Shown here: piece after piece, positions 56,223 to 64,000 of the stretch
How the letters are laid out: every line of letters starts with the position of its first letter
Position numbering within the stretch: the first letter of the stretch is position 1
DNA from: JAJRXR01 sp041402005
GTDB lineage: Bacteria; Planctomycetota; Phycisphaerae; Phycisphaerales; UBA1924
Direction: 5' to 3'
Length of the DNA stretch: 64,000 nt
NCBI GenBank assembly: GCA_041402005.1
Contig: JAWKTB010000002.1
Span: 372,001-436,000, forward strand
Program-made: the position numbers and the translations under genes
Notes under the pieces: generated by a model
Seen by the model: only the letters and a program-made list of their open reading frames with translations
Databases searched by the model: none
Told to the model about the DNA's origin: nothing

Positions 56223-56984
56223 TTACTTCAGCTCGACGGACCAGTACGCCTCGTCGAGGAACGCCTTCCAGGAGGCGTATTTCTGGCGCCCGAGGCGGAC
56301 CGTCACGAGCGGGTTGCGCTTGGGACGGACCGGCGTCTTGACGAGCGTCATGTTCGCCTGCTCGGGTGTGCGCCCGCCCTTGCGCGAGTTGCACTTGATG
56401 CAGGCGCAGACGAGGTTCTCCCAGGTGTCGGGCCCGCCGTGACGTCGGGGGATCACGTGGTCGATCGACAGCTCGCTCGTGGGGAAGAGCTTGCCGCAAT
56501 ACTGGCACTTGTTGCGGTCGCGCGCGAACAGGTTGCGCCGGTTGAGCTTGACGCCCTGGTCGGGCAGGCGGTCGTAGCCGAGCAGGCGGATGATGCGGGG
56601 GACCGGGATCTCGAGGCGGACGGTGCGGACCCAGTCGTGCTTCTCGCGCTCGAACTCGCGTTTGAAGGCGGCGACGTCGAGCCAGGACTCGAAGTCGTGG
56701 TTGGAGTAGACGCCCTGGTCGTGGTCGATGACCTCCGCGACATCTCTGGCGAGCAGGCAGAAGGCCTGACGCGCCGAGATCACGCGGATCGCGACGTACA
56801 GCTTGTTGAGGACGAGTACCTTCGCGTCGAGGCCCTCATTGCGGAGGGCGTCATCGGACGCCATCGATGAGGGGTCGAGCGTGATCGCATCGGTGGGAGA
56901 TACCCCGCCTGGCCCCGAGGGGTCGGTCGCGTCGCGCTTCTCGCCCTGACGCCTGTGGTGACTCTCTCTGGCCCGGGGTCTCAT
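56223..56984 (-). CDS. HNH endonuclease family protein
   Basis: A 253-aa protein with a conserved helical N-domain (VLVLNKLYVAIRVISARQAF) and a C-terminal HNH domain: RDRNKCQYCG, SIDHVIPRRHGG and CACIKCNSRKGG, containing the DH catalytic residues and the zinc Cys pairs. This architecture is frequent and highly conserved in Planctomycetota, where one copy is almost universal, suggesting a housekeeping rather than mobile-element role. Start choice among 56984, 56864 and 57041 is uncertain; I use 56984. Confidence 0.88.
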   Translation of the reverse strand: MRPRARESHHRRQGEKRDATDPSGPGGVSPTDAITLDPSSMASDDALRNEGLDAKVLVLNKLYVAIRVISARQAFCLLARDVAEVIDHDQGVYSNHDFESWLDVAAFKREFEREKHDWVRTVRLEIPVPRIIRLLGYDRLPDQGVKLNRRNLFARDRNKCQYCGKLFPTSELSIDHVIPRRHGGPDTWENLVCACIKCNSRKGGRTPEQANMTLVKTPVRPKRNPLVTVRLGRQKYASWKAFLDEAYWSVELK

Positions 56985-57136
56985 CGGGTGCTTCTCGGCG
57001 GACTTTCCGCAGCAGAGTTGTACGGACAATTCCACAAGCATTCAACACGCAACCCGGCGGGGCGCGCAGGAATCGCCCCTTGGGGGGCTGAACGGAGTCT
57101 TTACAGGAACGTGGGCGGCGCCCCCTGGCGTTCGCC

Positions 57137-57490
57137 TCAGGCCTCGGCCGGGCGGTCCGGACGCTCGGAAGGCGGCTCGGACCGGAAGGCGCGGATCAGC
57201 TCCTCGGCCCGCTTGGGCGAGATCATCCCCCAGGCGACCGCGTCCGAGATCCGTCGCTCGGCCTCTTCCGAGTTCGAGCCCAGGAGCTTGCGGGCGTCGT
57301 CGGGGGAGATGGATCCCTCGGCGACGTAGGCGGCGATCTCTCGGCGCGTCGTCTCTCGGGCGCGCGTCTCCAGCGCCTTGCGGATGTTCGTGAACACGAG
57401 CCAGACGATCGTGATCGCCCCTCCCATCCCGATGACGATGATCGGGATGACCTCGCCCATGTCGCCCAGCGTGAGGAGGGACTCGCTCAT
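57137..57490 (-). CDS. small membrane protein, helical cytoplasmic tail
   Basis: A 117-aa protein with one N-terminal helix (residues 10-34, VIPIIVIGMGGAITIVWLVF) and a charged helical C-terminal part with two repeated helix pairs, GSISPDDARKLL and GMISPKRAEELI. The start at 57490 has GGAG upstream. The repeated S-P-x-x-A-x-x-L-I motif resembles short SHOCT-like segments. Function unknown; it lies just before purH on the same strand. Confidence 0.75.
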   Translation of the reverse strand: MSESLLTLGDMGEVIPIIVIGMGGAITIVWLVFTNIRKALETRARETTRREIAAYVAEGSISPDDARKLLGSNSEEAERRISDAVAWGMISPKRAEELIRAFRSEPPSERPDRPAEA

Positions 57491-57594
57491 GGCGTGCGTC
57501 TCCGGAACCCGGGAGCGCCCGATCCGCCCCGTGGTCACGAGGAGGGGGGCATCCGTCTGGTTGGGAGTGGGGGACGCGGGTTTTCAGAGGGCGG

Positions 57595-59202
57595 CTAGTG
57601 GCGGAAATGGCGGACGCCGGTCGTCAGGCAGGTCACGCCCCGGGCGTCGCACAGGTCGAAGGTCTCCTGGTCGCGCTTGGAGCCGCCCGGCTGGACGATG
57701 AGGCGCACGCCCGCGTCGATCAGGACCTGGGCGCCGTCGGGGAAGGGGAAGAAGGCGTCCGAGGCGGCGATCGGGATGGGGCACGAGGCGAGGGCGGCGG
57801 ACGCCTTCTCGACGGCGTGACGGCAGGCGGCCAGGCGGTCCATCTGGCCCGCGCCGGCGCCGAAGAGACGGACCGCGTTCGGCGCCTCCCGCGTCCGCCC
57901 GCCGACCGCGATCGCGTTGCTCGACAGCGCGCGGACGCATGCGACGAGGAAGGATGCGTCGGCGAGCGTGTCGGCGCTGGGCTCGGGGCCGGCGGCGTGC
58001 GTCCACGAGGACGGGTCGGGCGTCTTGGTGTCCCGGTCCTGCACGAGCACGCCGCCGACGATCGAGCGGTGCTCGAGCTTGCGGGCGCCCGAGGGCGGAT
58101 GGTCGCCGACGGCGAGCAGGCGGACGTTCTTCCAGCGCTCGGACAACGCCCCGGCGGCGTCCTCGCTGAACTCCGGCGCGACGACGACCTCGAAGAAGGA
58201 GCCGCCCTCGCGGATGACATCGGCGGTCTTGGCGTCGACCGGGGCGTTGATGGCGAGGATCCCGCCGTACGCCGCGACCGGGTCGCCAGCGATCGCGAGC
58301 GTGACGGCCTCGGGGCCAGAGCCAGCCATGGCGGCGCCGCAGGGGTTGGTGTGCTTGACGACGCAGGCGGCGGTGCGGGCGGGGTCGAGCAGGCGGAGCG
58401 CCTTGACGAGTTCGAGGGCGGCCGAAGCGTCGAGGATGTTGTTGTAGCTCAGGTCCTTGCCGCTCAGCTTGCGGGCGTTGACGATGGAGGGGCCGGCGGA
58501 GGCGGGGTCGCGGTAGAGGGCGGCCTGCTGGTGGGGGTTCTCGCCGTAGCGCAGGTCGTCCACTTTCGAGTACGACAGGCGTAGCGTCGGGGGGAATGCG
58601 GTCGGGCTGGTCCGCGCGAGGTAGGCGGAGATGGCGGCGTCGTACTCGGCGGTCCGCGCGAATGCCGCGGCGGCGAGCAGGGCGCGCGTCGCCCACGTCG
58701 TGGACCCGTCGTTCGCCTCCAGCTCGCTCACGACCCGGTCGTACTGGCGGGGCGAGGTGACGACGGCGACCCAGTCGGCGTTCTTTGCCGCCGAGCGGAT
58801 CATCGAGGGGCCGCCGATGTCGATCTGCTCGATCGCCTCGTCGCGCGTGACGCCGGGCTTGGCGATCGTGGACTCGAAGGGGTAGAGATTCACGCAGACG
58901 AGGTCGATGGGCTCGACGGCGTGCTCACGGATCTCGTCGGCGTGGGCGTCACGGCGCGCGAGCAGGGCGGCGTGCACCTTGGGGTGCAGCGTCTTGACGC
59001 GTCCGTCCATGATCTCGGGGAAGCCGGTGAGGTCCTCGATGGGACGGACCTTCACGCCCGCATCGGTGAGCGCGCGAGCCGTGCCGCCTGTCGAGACGAT
59101 CTCGACGCCCCGGTCCGCCAGCGTGCGGGCGAAGGGGACGAGGTCTGTCTTGTCGGAGACGGAGAGGAGCGCCCGGCGGAGGGGGACGAGGTCCTGGGGC
59201 AT
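57595..59202 (-). CDS. purH: bifunctional AICAR formyltransferase/IMP cyclohydrolase
   Basis: Last two steps of de novo IMP synthesis: formylation of AICAR with 10-formyl-tetrahydrofolate and ring closure. The N-terminal MGS-like cyclohydrolase domain has VSDKTDLVPFA, STGGTA and KTLHPKVHAALL; the C-terminal formyltransferase domain has KHTNPCG and FFPFPDG. The length of 535 aa is standard. It lies next to the PQQ-propeller lipoprotein gene (7-nt gap) and a small membrane protein gene. Confidence 0.97.
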   Translation of the reverse strand: MPQDLVPLRRALLSVSDKTDLVPFARTLADRGVEIVSTGGTARALTDAGVKVRPIEDLTGFPEIMDGRVKTLHPKVHAALLARRDAHADEIREHAVEPIDLVCVNLYPFESTIAKPGVTRDEAIEQIDIGGPSMIRSAAKNADWVAVVTSPRQYDRVVSELEANDGSTTWATRALLAAAAFARTAEYDAAISAYLARTSPTAFPPTLRLSYSKVDDLRYGENPHQQAALYRDPASAGPSIVNARKLSGKDLSYNNILDASAALELVKALRLLDPARTAACVVKHTNPCGAAMAGSGPEAVTLAIAGDPVAAYGGILAINAPVDAKTADVIREGGSFFEVVVAPEFSEDAAGALSERWKNVRLLAVGDHPPSGARKLEHRSIVGGVLVQDRDTKTPDPSSWTHAAGPEPSADTLADASFLVACVRALSSNAIAVGGRTREAPNAVRLFGAGAGQMDRLAACRHAVEKASAALASCPIPIAASDAFFPFPDGAQVLIDAGVRLIVQPGGSKRDQETFDLCDARGVTCLTTGVRHFRH

Positions 59203-59209
59203 CGCGGGG

Positions 59210-60403
59210 CTACTCGCGTGGGCGGAAGCGGATGATCCCGCCCGAGCGGCTGACGACGTAGAGGGCGCCGTCCTCGAACGCGTCGGGCACGACCATGCTG
59301 GCGCCCGGGACCTGGGCGCGGAAGATGACGTCGCCCCGGTCGGCGTCGACGGCGGCGAGGGTGGCGCCGTCCCAGACGATCAGCTCTCCCTTGTGGACCG
59401 CGACGACCCAGCCGGTGAGCTCGTCGTTGCGCCAGATGAGCGTCCCGTCGCGCGTGTCGAGCGCGGTCAGGCCGTCGCCGCGGAGCGGGACCAGCAGCAT
59501 GTCGTGGTAGAGGGCGGAAGGTTTTGTGATCGGGTACTCGGTGCGGACGCGCCAGGCGAGCGAGGCGTCGGCGGCGTCGTAGGCGTAGACGGACTGGTCG
59601 AGACTGGGGACGTAGAGGCGCTCGCCGTCGGTGGGCGGGGCGTACGCGACGCCGCCGGCGATCTTGGCCCGCCCGGTCGAAGATCCGGACAGGGGGTCGA
59701 GGAAGATGACGTCGCCTGCCTGCGAGACGACGGCGAGGGTGCTGGCGTTGACGAGGACGGGGGGCGTGTCGATGGGGCCGCCCAGGGCGTAGGCCCAGGC
59801 GATGAGCCCGATGCTCCGGTTGTGGGCGAGGAGCTTGCCGTTGGAAGCGCCGAAGATCGCAAAGTTGCCAACGAGGGCGGGGGAGGTGTTCACAAGGAAG
59901 TCGAGCGAGGAGCGGGAGAGGAGGTTGCCGGTCTCGAGACCGAGCTCGAAGAGTTCGGAGGCGGAGGAGGAGAGGATGACGTCGCCGTCGCGTTGGAGGC
60001 CGACGAACTTGGTGTAGCGGGTGCCCATCTGGGAGTTCCAGACGAGGCGCCCGGAGCCGGACTCGAGGACGGAGATGAAGCTGCCCGACTCCTGGACGAG
60101 GAGGCGGTCGCCGGCGGGTTCGAGGTCGGTGACATGTCCGCCCCGCATGAGGAAGGGGAGGCTGGACCAGTCCCAGCGGTAACCGAGGCGGTACCAGTCG
60201 TCGTGGCTGATGCGGAAGCCGTGGGCCTCGGTGACGGCGCCGCCGGTGGGGCTGTTGGGATCGATCGTCTGTGTCTGGGTGCGGACCGCGCCGGTGGTCG
60301 ACGTGGAGCTTCGCGAGGTCGAGGAGGAGGCGGCGCACGCGCCGAGGAAAGCGGCGACGGCGAGGCCGGCGGACAGGACGACGGAGGAGCGGACGTTGGG
60401 CAT
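59210..60403 (-). CDS. PQQ-like beta-propeller lipoprotein (BamB-like)
   Basis: A 397-aa exported protein with a lipobox FLGAC (Cys near 23). A Ser/Thr-rich linker follows and then about seven propeller blades with the WAWALGG, VWNSQMG, ALDTRDGTLIWRND and VDADRGDVIF patterns of the PQQ/BamB fold. BamB supports outer-membrane protein assembly in proteobacteria; in planctomycetes such proteins are common and their role is open. The purH start lies 8 nt downstream on the same strand, so they may share a transcript. Confidence 0.85.
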   Translation of the reverse strand: MPNVRSSVVLSAGLAVAAFLGACAASSSTSRSSTSTTGAVRTQTQTIDPNSPTGGAVTEAHGFRISHDDWYRLGYRWDWSSLPFLMRGGHVTDLEPAGDRLLVQESGSFISVLESGSGRLVWNSQMGTRYTKFVGLQRDGDVILSSSASELFELGLETGNLLSRSSLDFLVNTSPALVGNFAIFGASNGKLLAHNRSIGLIAWAYALGGPIDTPPVLVNASTLAVVSQAGDVIFLDPLSGSSTGRAKIAGGVAYAPPTDGERLYVPSLDQSVYAYDAADASLAWRVRTEYPITKPSALYHDMLLVPLRGDGLTALDTRDGTLIWRNDELTGWVVAVHKGELIVWDGATLAAVDADRGDVIFRAQVPGASMVVPDAFEDGALYVVSRSGGIIRFRPRE

Positions 60404-60585
60404 GCCGGCGGTCTCCCAGTCTTGGGGCGTGGCTCGGGGGTCGGGGCGGGTGTCGGTCGCCCCGCGAGGGGGCGAACAGGGCCCCGCCGGCCCGGGAGCG
60501 GAGTATGGGTCTGCCCCACGCCCCGGTCAAGCACGGGCGCCGGCGTCCGGCTTGACGGGGGCGGGGGCGACGCGACGATGCCCCG

Positions 60586-61218
60586 ATGTTTACCGGGCTC
60601 GTGCAGGCCATGGGACGGGTGGCGGGCGTCGAGCGCCGGGGCGCCGGCGTGCGCCTGCTCATCGACCCTCTCGCCTGGGATCACGTGCCGGAGGCGGGCG
60701 AGTCGATCTGCGTTTCGGGGTGCTGCCTGACGGTGGTCGGGGTTGGCGAGGGGGGCACGCTCGCTTTCGACGTGATCCCCGAGACGCTCGAGAAGACGAC
60801 GATCGGCGCCTGGCGCGAGGGTGGGGGCGTCAATCTGGAGCACGCCTGCCGCGCCGACACGCTGCTCGGCGGGCACCTCGTCCAGGGGCACGTGGACGGG
60901 GTGGGCGAGGTCGTCGGCGTCGAGACGCGAGATGGGCACAGGGTCCGCGTCCGCCTGGGCGGGGAACTGATGGCGTATCTCGTGCCGAAGGGGTCGGTGT
61001 GCGTCGATGGGGTCTCGCTCACGCTCGCGTCGGTCGCGCCAGGCGACGCATGCTTCGAGGTGGCGCTGATCCCGGAGACCCTGGAGCGGACGACTCTGAA
61101 GGGGCTGGCGACGGGGGACCGCGTGAACGTTGAGTGCGACCAGGTCGCCAAGACGATCGTGCACACGATGCGTCACTTCATGCAGGAGCGCCCGCACATG
61201 GGCGGGTCCCCGGGCTGA
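60586..61218 (+). CDS. ribE: riboflavin synthase, alpha chain
   Basis: Disproportionates two 6,7-dimethyl-8-ribityllumazine molecules to riboflavin and the diamine. The 210-aa protein has the expected two homologous barrels: MFTGLVQAMG at the start, GCCLTVVG and PETLEKTTIG in the first half, GHLVQGHVDG between, and DGVSLTLASV and PETLERTTL in the second half. The signature MFTG start fixes the ATG. No FMN riboswitch is visible upstream; the gap to the divergent lipoprotein gene is 182 nt and holds nothing else that I can identify. Confidence 0.96.
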   Translation: MFTGLVQAMGRVAGVERRGAGVRLLIDPLAWDHVPEAGESICVSGCCLTVVGVGEGGTLAFDVIPETLEKTTIGAWREGGGVNLEHACRADTLLGGHLVQGHVDGVGEVVGVETRDGHRVRVRLGGELMAYLVPKGSVCVDGVSLTLASVAPGDACFEVALIPETLERTTLKGLATGDRVNVECDQVAKTIVHTMRHFMQERPHMGGSPG

Positions 61219-61230
61219 AGCGGCGCGCGG

Positions 61231-61236
61231 TAGACT
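61231..61236 (+). promoter_or_regulatory. candidate -10 box of ruvC (leaderless)
   Basis: TAGACT ends 7 nt before the ruvC GTG; no ribosome binding site in between. Confidence 0.5.
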
Positions 61237-61243
61237 CATTCGC

Positions 61244-61744
61244 GTGCGCGTGCTCGGCGTCGATCCCGGTCTCCGACTGACGGGGTACGGTTGCGTCGAG
61301 GGCGAGGCGATGCGCCCGAGGATCGTCGAGGCGGGGGTGATCAGGTTGTCGGCGCCCGGCGAGGGCGAGACGCTCTCGCCGCGGCTCGCGGAACTGGACG
61401 ACGACTTTCGCGAGCTGCTCGAACGGGTGCGCCCGGAGATGGTGGCGGTCGAGGGGCTGTTCGCGCACCACAGGCACCCGGAGACGTCGGTGAAGATGGC
61501 GCACGCCCGGGGGGTGCTGCTGCTGGCGGCCAGGCGGTGGGGGGCCCGGATCGTCGAGATCAAGCCGGCGGCGGTCAAGAAGGCAATGACCGGGTCCGGG
61601 CGGGCGAGCAAGGCGCAGATGCAGGAGGGGGTGGCGCGGGTGTTCAGCCTGGCCACCCCGCCCGAGCCGCCGGACGTCGCCGACGCGTTGGCGATCGCGG
61701 TGTGCGCCCTGTCACGCGCGGGGGCCGGGGTCGTGGGGGCGTGA
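61244..61744 (+). CDS. ruvC: Holliday junction resolvase RuvC
   Basis: Cuts Holliday junctions symmetrically in recombination, with RuvAB. The 166-aa protein starts at GTG and has the RNase H-like catalytic carboxylates Asp7 (GVDPGL), Glu70 (VEGLF), and Asp144 and Asp147 (PPDVADALA). Length is typical. ruvA and ruvB are not adjacent. The gene starts 25 nt after ribE with its own TAGACT box. Confidence 0.95.
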   Translation: MRVLGVDPGLRLTGYGCVEGEAMRPRIVEAGVIRLSAPGEGETLSPRLAELDDDFRELLERVRPEMVAVEGLFAHHRHPETSVKMAHARGVLLLAARRWGARIVEIKPAAVKKAMTGSGRASKAQMQEGVARVFSLATPPEPPDVADALAIAVCALSRAGAGVVGA

Positions 61745-61745
61745 A

Positions 61746-61751
61746 TAGACT
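61746..61751 (+). promoter_or_regulatory. candidate -10 box of the NtrC-type gene (leaderless)
   Basis: TAGACT, 9 nt before the ATG; same hexamer as at ruvC 500 nt upstream. Confidence 0.45.
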
Positions 61752-61760
61752 GGCGTACGC

Positions 61761-63197
61761 ATGAGCGGATCGAGCCGCCCGACGGGCGGGGCACAGGTAC
61801 TGATCGTCGAGGACGAGGCGGAGCACGCGGACGTGATGGCGGACGCGCTGCGCCGCCCGGGGCACGTCTGCACGATCGTGGGCGGCGTTGGCGACGCGAT
61901 GGAGGAGCTCAAGGGGGGCTCGTTCGACGTGATCGTGACGGACCTGCGCATGCCGGCGTCGGGGGGCGTCGAGGGCGTCGCGCCCGACGGGTCGGACGCG
62001 GGGATGAAGATCCTGGAGGCCGCGGCGAGGCTCCAGCCCGAGGCCGAGACGATCATGGTCACGGCGCACGGCGACGTCGCGACGGCGCGCAGCGCCTTCA
62101 AGCACGGCGCGTTTGACTTCATCGAGAAGCCTCTGGACCTGGAGCTGTTCCGGTCGCTCGTCGACCGGGCGGCCGAGGCGGTGCTGCTGCGCCACGAGTC
62201 GGGGACGCTGAGCGAGCTCGTGCAGCACGACGGGTTCGAGGGGATCATCGCGGGCTCGGAGCCGATGCGCAAGATCCTGAGCACGGTGAAGACTGTGGCG
62301 CAGAGCACGATCCCGGTGCTGGTGACGGGCGAGAGCGGGACGGGCAAGGAGCTGATCGCCGAGGCGGTGCACAAGTGCTCGCCCCGGGCGGGCAAGCGGT
62401 TCGTCGCGTTCAACTGCGCGGGCCAGAGCGAGAGCCTGCTGGAGGACCAGTTGTTCGGGCACGTCCGGGGGGCTTTCACCGGGGCGGACAAGGAGCGCGA
62501 GGGCGTCTTCGAGTACGCGAGCGGCGGGACGCTCTTCCTCGACGAGATCGGGGACATGCCTCTGGCGATGCAGGCGAAGGTGCTGCGGGTGCTCGAGTCG
62601 GGCGAGGTGGTCCGCCTGGGCTCGAACGAGTCGCGCGGGACCGACGTCCGGTTCGTGAGCGCGACCAACCGTGACCTGAAGAGGATGGTGGAAGAGGGGA
62701 CGTTCCGGGAGGATCTGTACTTCCGGATCAACGGGTCACGTGTGCATCTGCCGCCGTTGCGCGAGCGCCGGGACGACATCCCGCGAATCGTGCGTCACGC
62801 GATCGCAAGATTCGCTGAGGAGATATCACCCGGACGCCCGGCGCCCGACATCACGGACGCGGCCTTGATGCGACTGACCAGCTTCGACTGGCCCGGGAAC
62901 GTGCGACAGCTTCTCAACGTCGTGCAGAACATGGTCGTCGCCGCGGCGGGCGAGGGCGGGGGGATCGGCACGCTCGATGTGCGTCATATCCCAGAGGACG
63001 TCAGGTCTTCCGACGAGGAACTCCCCGAGGGTGGCGGGGGTGGATCGCTCGCCGGCGCCAGCCTGACGCAGCTCGAGAAACGAGCCATCCGCGAGACATT
63101 ACGTCTGACGGGGGGCAATCGAGAGCAGGCGGCGAAGCTCCTGGGGATCGGGGAGCGCACGCTGTACCGGAAGCTCAAGGAGTACAACCTCCGGTAA
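61761..63197 (+). CDS. sigma-54-dependent NtrC-family response regulator
   Basis: A 478-aa activator with receiver, AAA+ and Fis-type HTH domains. The receiver has the acidic pair in VEDE, phosphoacceptor Asp61 (VTDLRMP), Thr in VTAHG and Lys123 in EKPLD. Between DLRMP and GMKILE there is an insertion of about 12 residues (ASGGVEGVAPDGSD) in the loop after the phosphorylation site, where typical members have three residues. The AAA+ domain shows GESGTGKE (190-197), GAFTGA (237-242) for sigma-54 contact, and the R-finger region; the HTH ends GERTLYRKLKEY. The cognate kinase is unknown. Confidence 0.95.
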   Translation: MSGSSRPTGGAQVLIVEDEAEHADVMADALRRPGHVCTIVGGVGDAMEELKGGSFDVIVTDLRMPASGGVEGVAPDGSDAGMKILEAAARLQPEAETIMVTAHGDVATARSAFKHGAFDFIEKPLDLELFRSLVDRAAEAVLLRHESGTLSELVQHDGFEGIIAGSEPMRKILSTVKTVAQSTIPVLVTGESGTGKELIAEAVHKCSPRAGKRFVAFNCAGQSESLLEDQLFGHVRGAFTGADKEREGVFEYASGGTLFLDEIGDMPLAMQAKVLRVLESGEVVRLGSNESRGTDVRFVSATNRDLKRMVEEGTFREDLYFRINGSRVHLPPLRERRDDIPRIVRHAIARFAEEISPGRPAPDITDAALMRLTSFDWPGNVRQLLNVVQNMVVAAAGEGGGIGTLDVRHIPEDVRSSDEELPEGGGGGSLAGASLTQLEKRAIRETLRLTGGNREQAAKLLGIGERTLYRKLKEYNLR

Positions 63198-63401
63198 TCG
63201 CGTGCCCGGATCACCTCGGTCGGGCTCCCGGGAAGTGGGGGCAGACCCGGACGATCGACGAGGGGGAACGCGCCGGCCGGGGGCTGAAGTCGGGCATGAC
63301 TCGGGTCGATCTCGTCGTTCCTGGGGTGTTTGACCCTGTGGGACGCCGCCCGTCGTTCGAGGCGTCCCGGTGTCGGTATTCGGAAGTGGGGGTCCGATCA
63401 G

Positions 63402-64000
63402 ATGACGGCTTCTGTCCTCGACAGCATCCTCGAGTGCGGCCCGCTGCCCTCGCTTCCCTCCGTCGCGGTCCGCCTCTTGGAACTGACGAGCGACGCCGAC
63501 GCGAACATCAACGAGATCGCCAAGCTCGTCCGTCAGGACCAGGCGCTGAGCGCGAAGGTCCTTCGGACGGTGAACTCGAGCTTCTATGGGCTCGCGCAGC
63601 CGTGCGGCTCGATCGACCGTGCCCTGCGTTACCTCGGGCTGGCGACAGTGAAGTCGCTCGTGCTCGGGTTCAGTCTTGTCGAGACGACCAACAGCGTCGA
63701 GGAGGGCGGCGGGTTCGACCTGGATGCGCATTGGCGTCGCTCGATCCACGGGGCGTCGGCGGCGCGCGAGATTGCGATCCGGGCGGGGCTGTGCGATCCC
63801 GACGAGGCGTTCACCGCCGGCCTCTTCCAAGATGTCGGGATGCTGGCGATGTTCGTGGCGCTGGGCGAGAAGTACGTCGTGGTGCTGCGCGAGGCGGGCG
63901 ACGATCCGACGCGGCTGGCCGCACACGAGAAGAAGACGCTCGGCATAGATCATGCCCATGTGGGGGCGGCGCTGGGCGCGAGGTGGAAGCTCCCGCCAGA
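63402..64000 (+). CDS. HDOD domain protein (3' end outside window)
   Basis: An open frame beginning MTASVLDSILECG that runs off the end of the window (199 residues visible). Residues 12 onward match the HDOD domain: LPSLPSVAVRLLELTSD, IAKLVRQDQALSAKVLRTVNSSFYG, GSIDRALRYLG, SAAREIAIRAG and EAFTAGLFQDVGML, where the HD pair of ordinary HD domains is replaced (QD). Such domains scaffold signalling, often linked to chemotaxis or cyclic-di-GMP. Downstream domains cannot be seen. The 204-nt gap before it contains no feature that I can support. Confidence 0.85.
   Translation, partial: MTASVLDSILECGPLPSLPSVAVRLLELTSDADANINEIAKLVRQDQALSAKVLRTVNSSFYGLAQPCGSIDRALRYLGLATVKSLVLGFSLVETTNSVEEGGGFDLDAHWRRSIHGASAAREIAIRAGLCDPDEAFTAGLFQDVGMLAMFVALGEKYVVVLREAGDDPTRLAAHEKKTLGIDHAHVGAALGARWKLPP

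Noticed and set aside
60404..60585. FMN riboswitch upstream of ribE
   Set aside because: The conserved AGGGGCNGG-type core of the RFN element is not present in the gap.
1..64000. tRNA, rRNA, prophage or integrative element
   Set aside because: No cloverleaf with a TTCGA-type T loop, no rRNA-like sequence, and no integrase, transposase or phage structural genes were recognised on either strand.

Overview
The window looks like chromosomal DNA of a high-GC Planctomycetota bacterium, most likely class Phycisphaerae. This rests on two secreted proteins ending in paired dockerin-like repeats closed by a Gly-Cys-Pro tail, two membrane proteins with the C-x2-C-G-Y-D-x-R-G zinc-ribbon signature, a type IV pseudopilin-like protein, a planctomycete-style HNH protein and intergenic repeat families of a type I associate with this phylum. 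Taxonomy is inferred from family content, not from a marker-gene comparison. I see no rRNA, tRNA, CRISPR array, integrase, transposase or prophage.

Layout. 1-939: C-terminal part of an unknown protein. 1.0-8.4 kb, minus strand: Tat-exported alkaline phosphatase, BatA-like VWA membrane protein, rlmE, a class V aminotransferase/cysteine desulfurase, gamma-glutamyltransferase and a 2Fe-2S ferredoxin. 8.6-11.6 kb, plus strand: DPM1-like glycosyltransferase translationally coupled to a LAB_N membrane protein, then two unknown proteins. 11.7-17.6 kb: glycine-zipper lipoprotein, TPR protein, nfo, LON-domain protein, queF, dockerin protein, YhaM-like exonuclease. 17.6-20.7 kb: a less GC-rich four-gene cassette (exported anchored protein, 8-Cys exported peptide, MauE-like membrane protein, pseudopilin) behind an 18-G homopolymer that sits between a perfect TTGACA and a TAAGCT box. 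20.8-25.0 kb: ECF sigma factor and coupled membrane regulator, SDR, ArsC-like phosphatase, hppD. 25.1-34.5 kb: large secreted dockerin protein, a repeat-invaded ORF fused in frame to an SGNH hydrolase, small proteins, nucleotidyltransferase, DUF1579, kelch, DUF4112, zinc-ribbon protein, M20 hydrolase. 34.7-41.3 kb: hybrid histidine kinase, lipoprotein, MmgE/PrpD, LOG protein and two tandem PAS-LuxR paralogues. 41.4-50.3 kb: glutamate dehydrogenase, rpsA, a 26-codon membrane microprotein, a secreted protein and gyrA. 50.3-64 kb: STAS protein, TrkA-C protein, ABC ATPase, SpoIIE phosphatase, DUF192 protein, gluQ, pterin dehydratase, HNH, purH, PQQ-propeller lipoprotein, ribE, ruvC, an NtrC-type regulator and an HDOD protein cut by the window end.

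Links between genes: queF and gluQ belong to tRNA queuosine formation and modification; hppD and pterin-4a-carbinolamine dehydratase to aromatic amino acid catabolism; the STAS protein and SpoIIE phosphatase to a partner-switch module. Two architectural themes run through the window. About a dozen genes have a TA[C/G]NNT hexamer 5-9 nt before the start codon and no Shine-Dalgarno, suggesting leaderless transcripts. Intergenic DNA carries several repeat families: heptanucleotide arrays, a CCCTCTCCC/GAGAGGG element, inverted-repeat elements and long hairpins between convergent genes.
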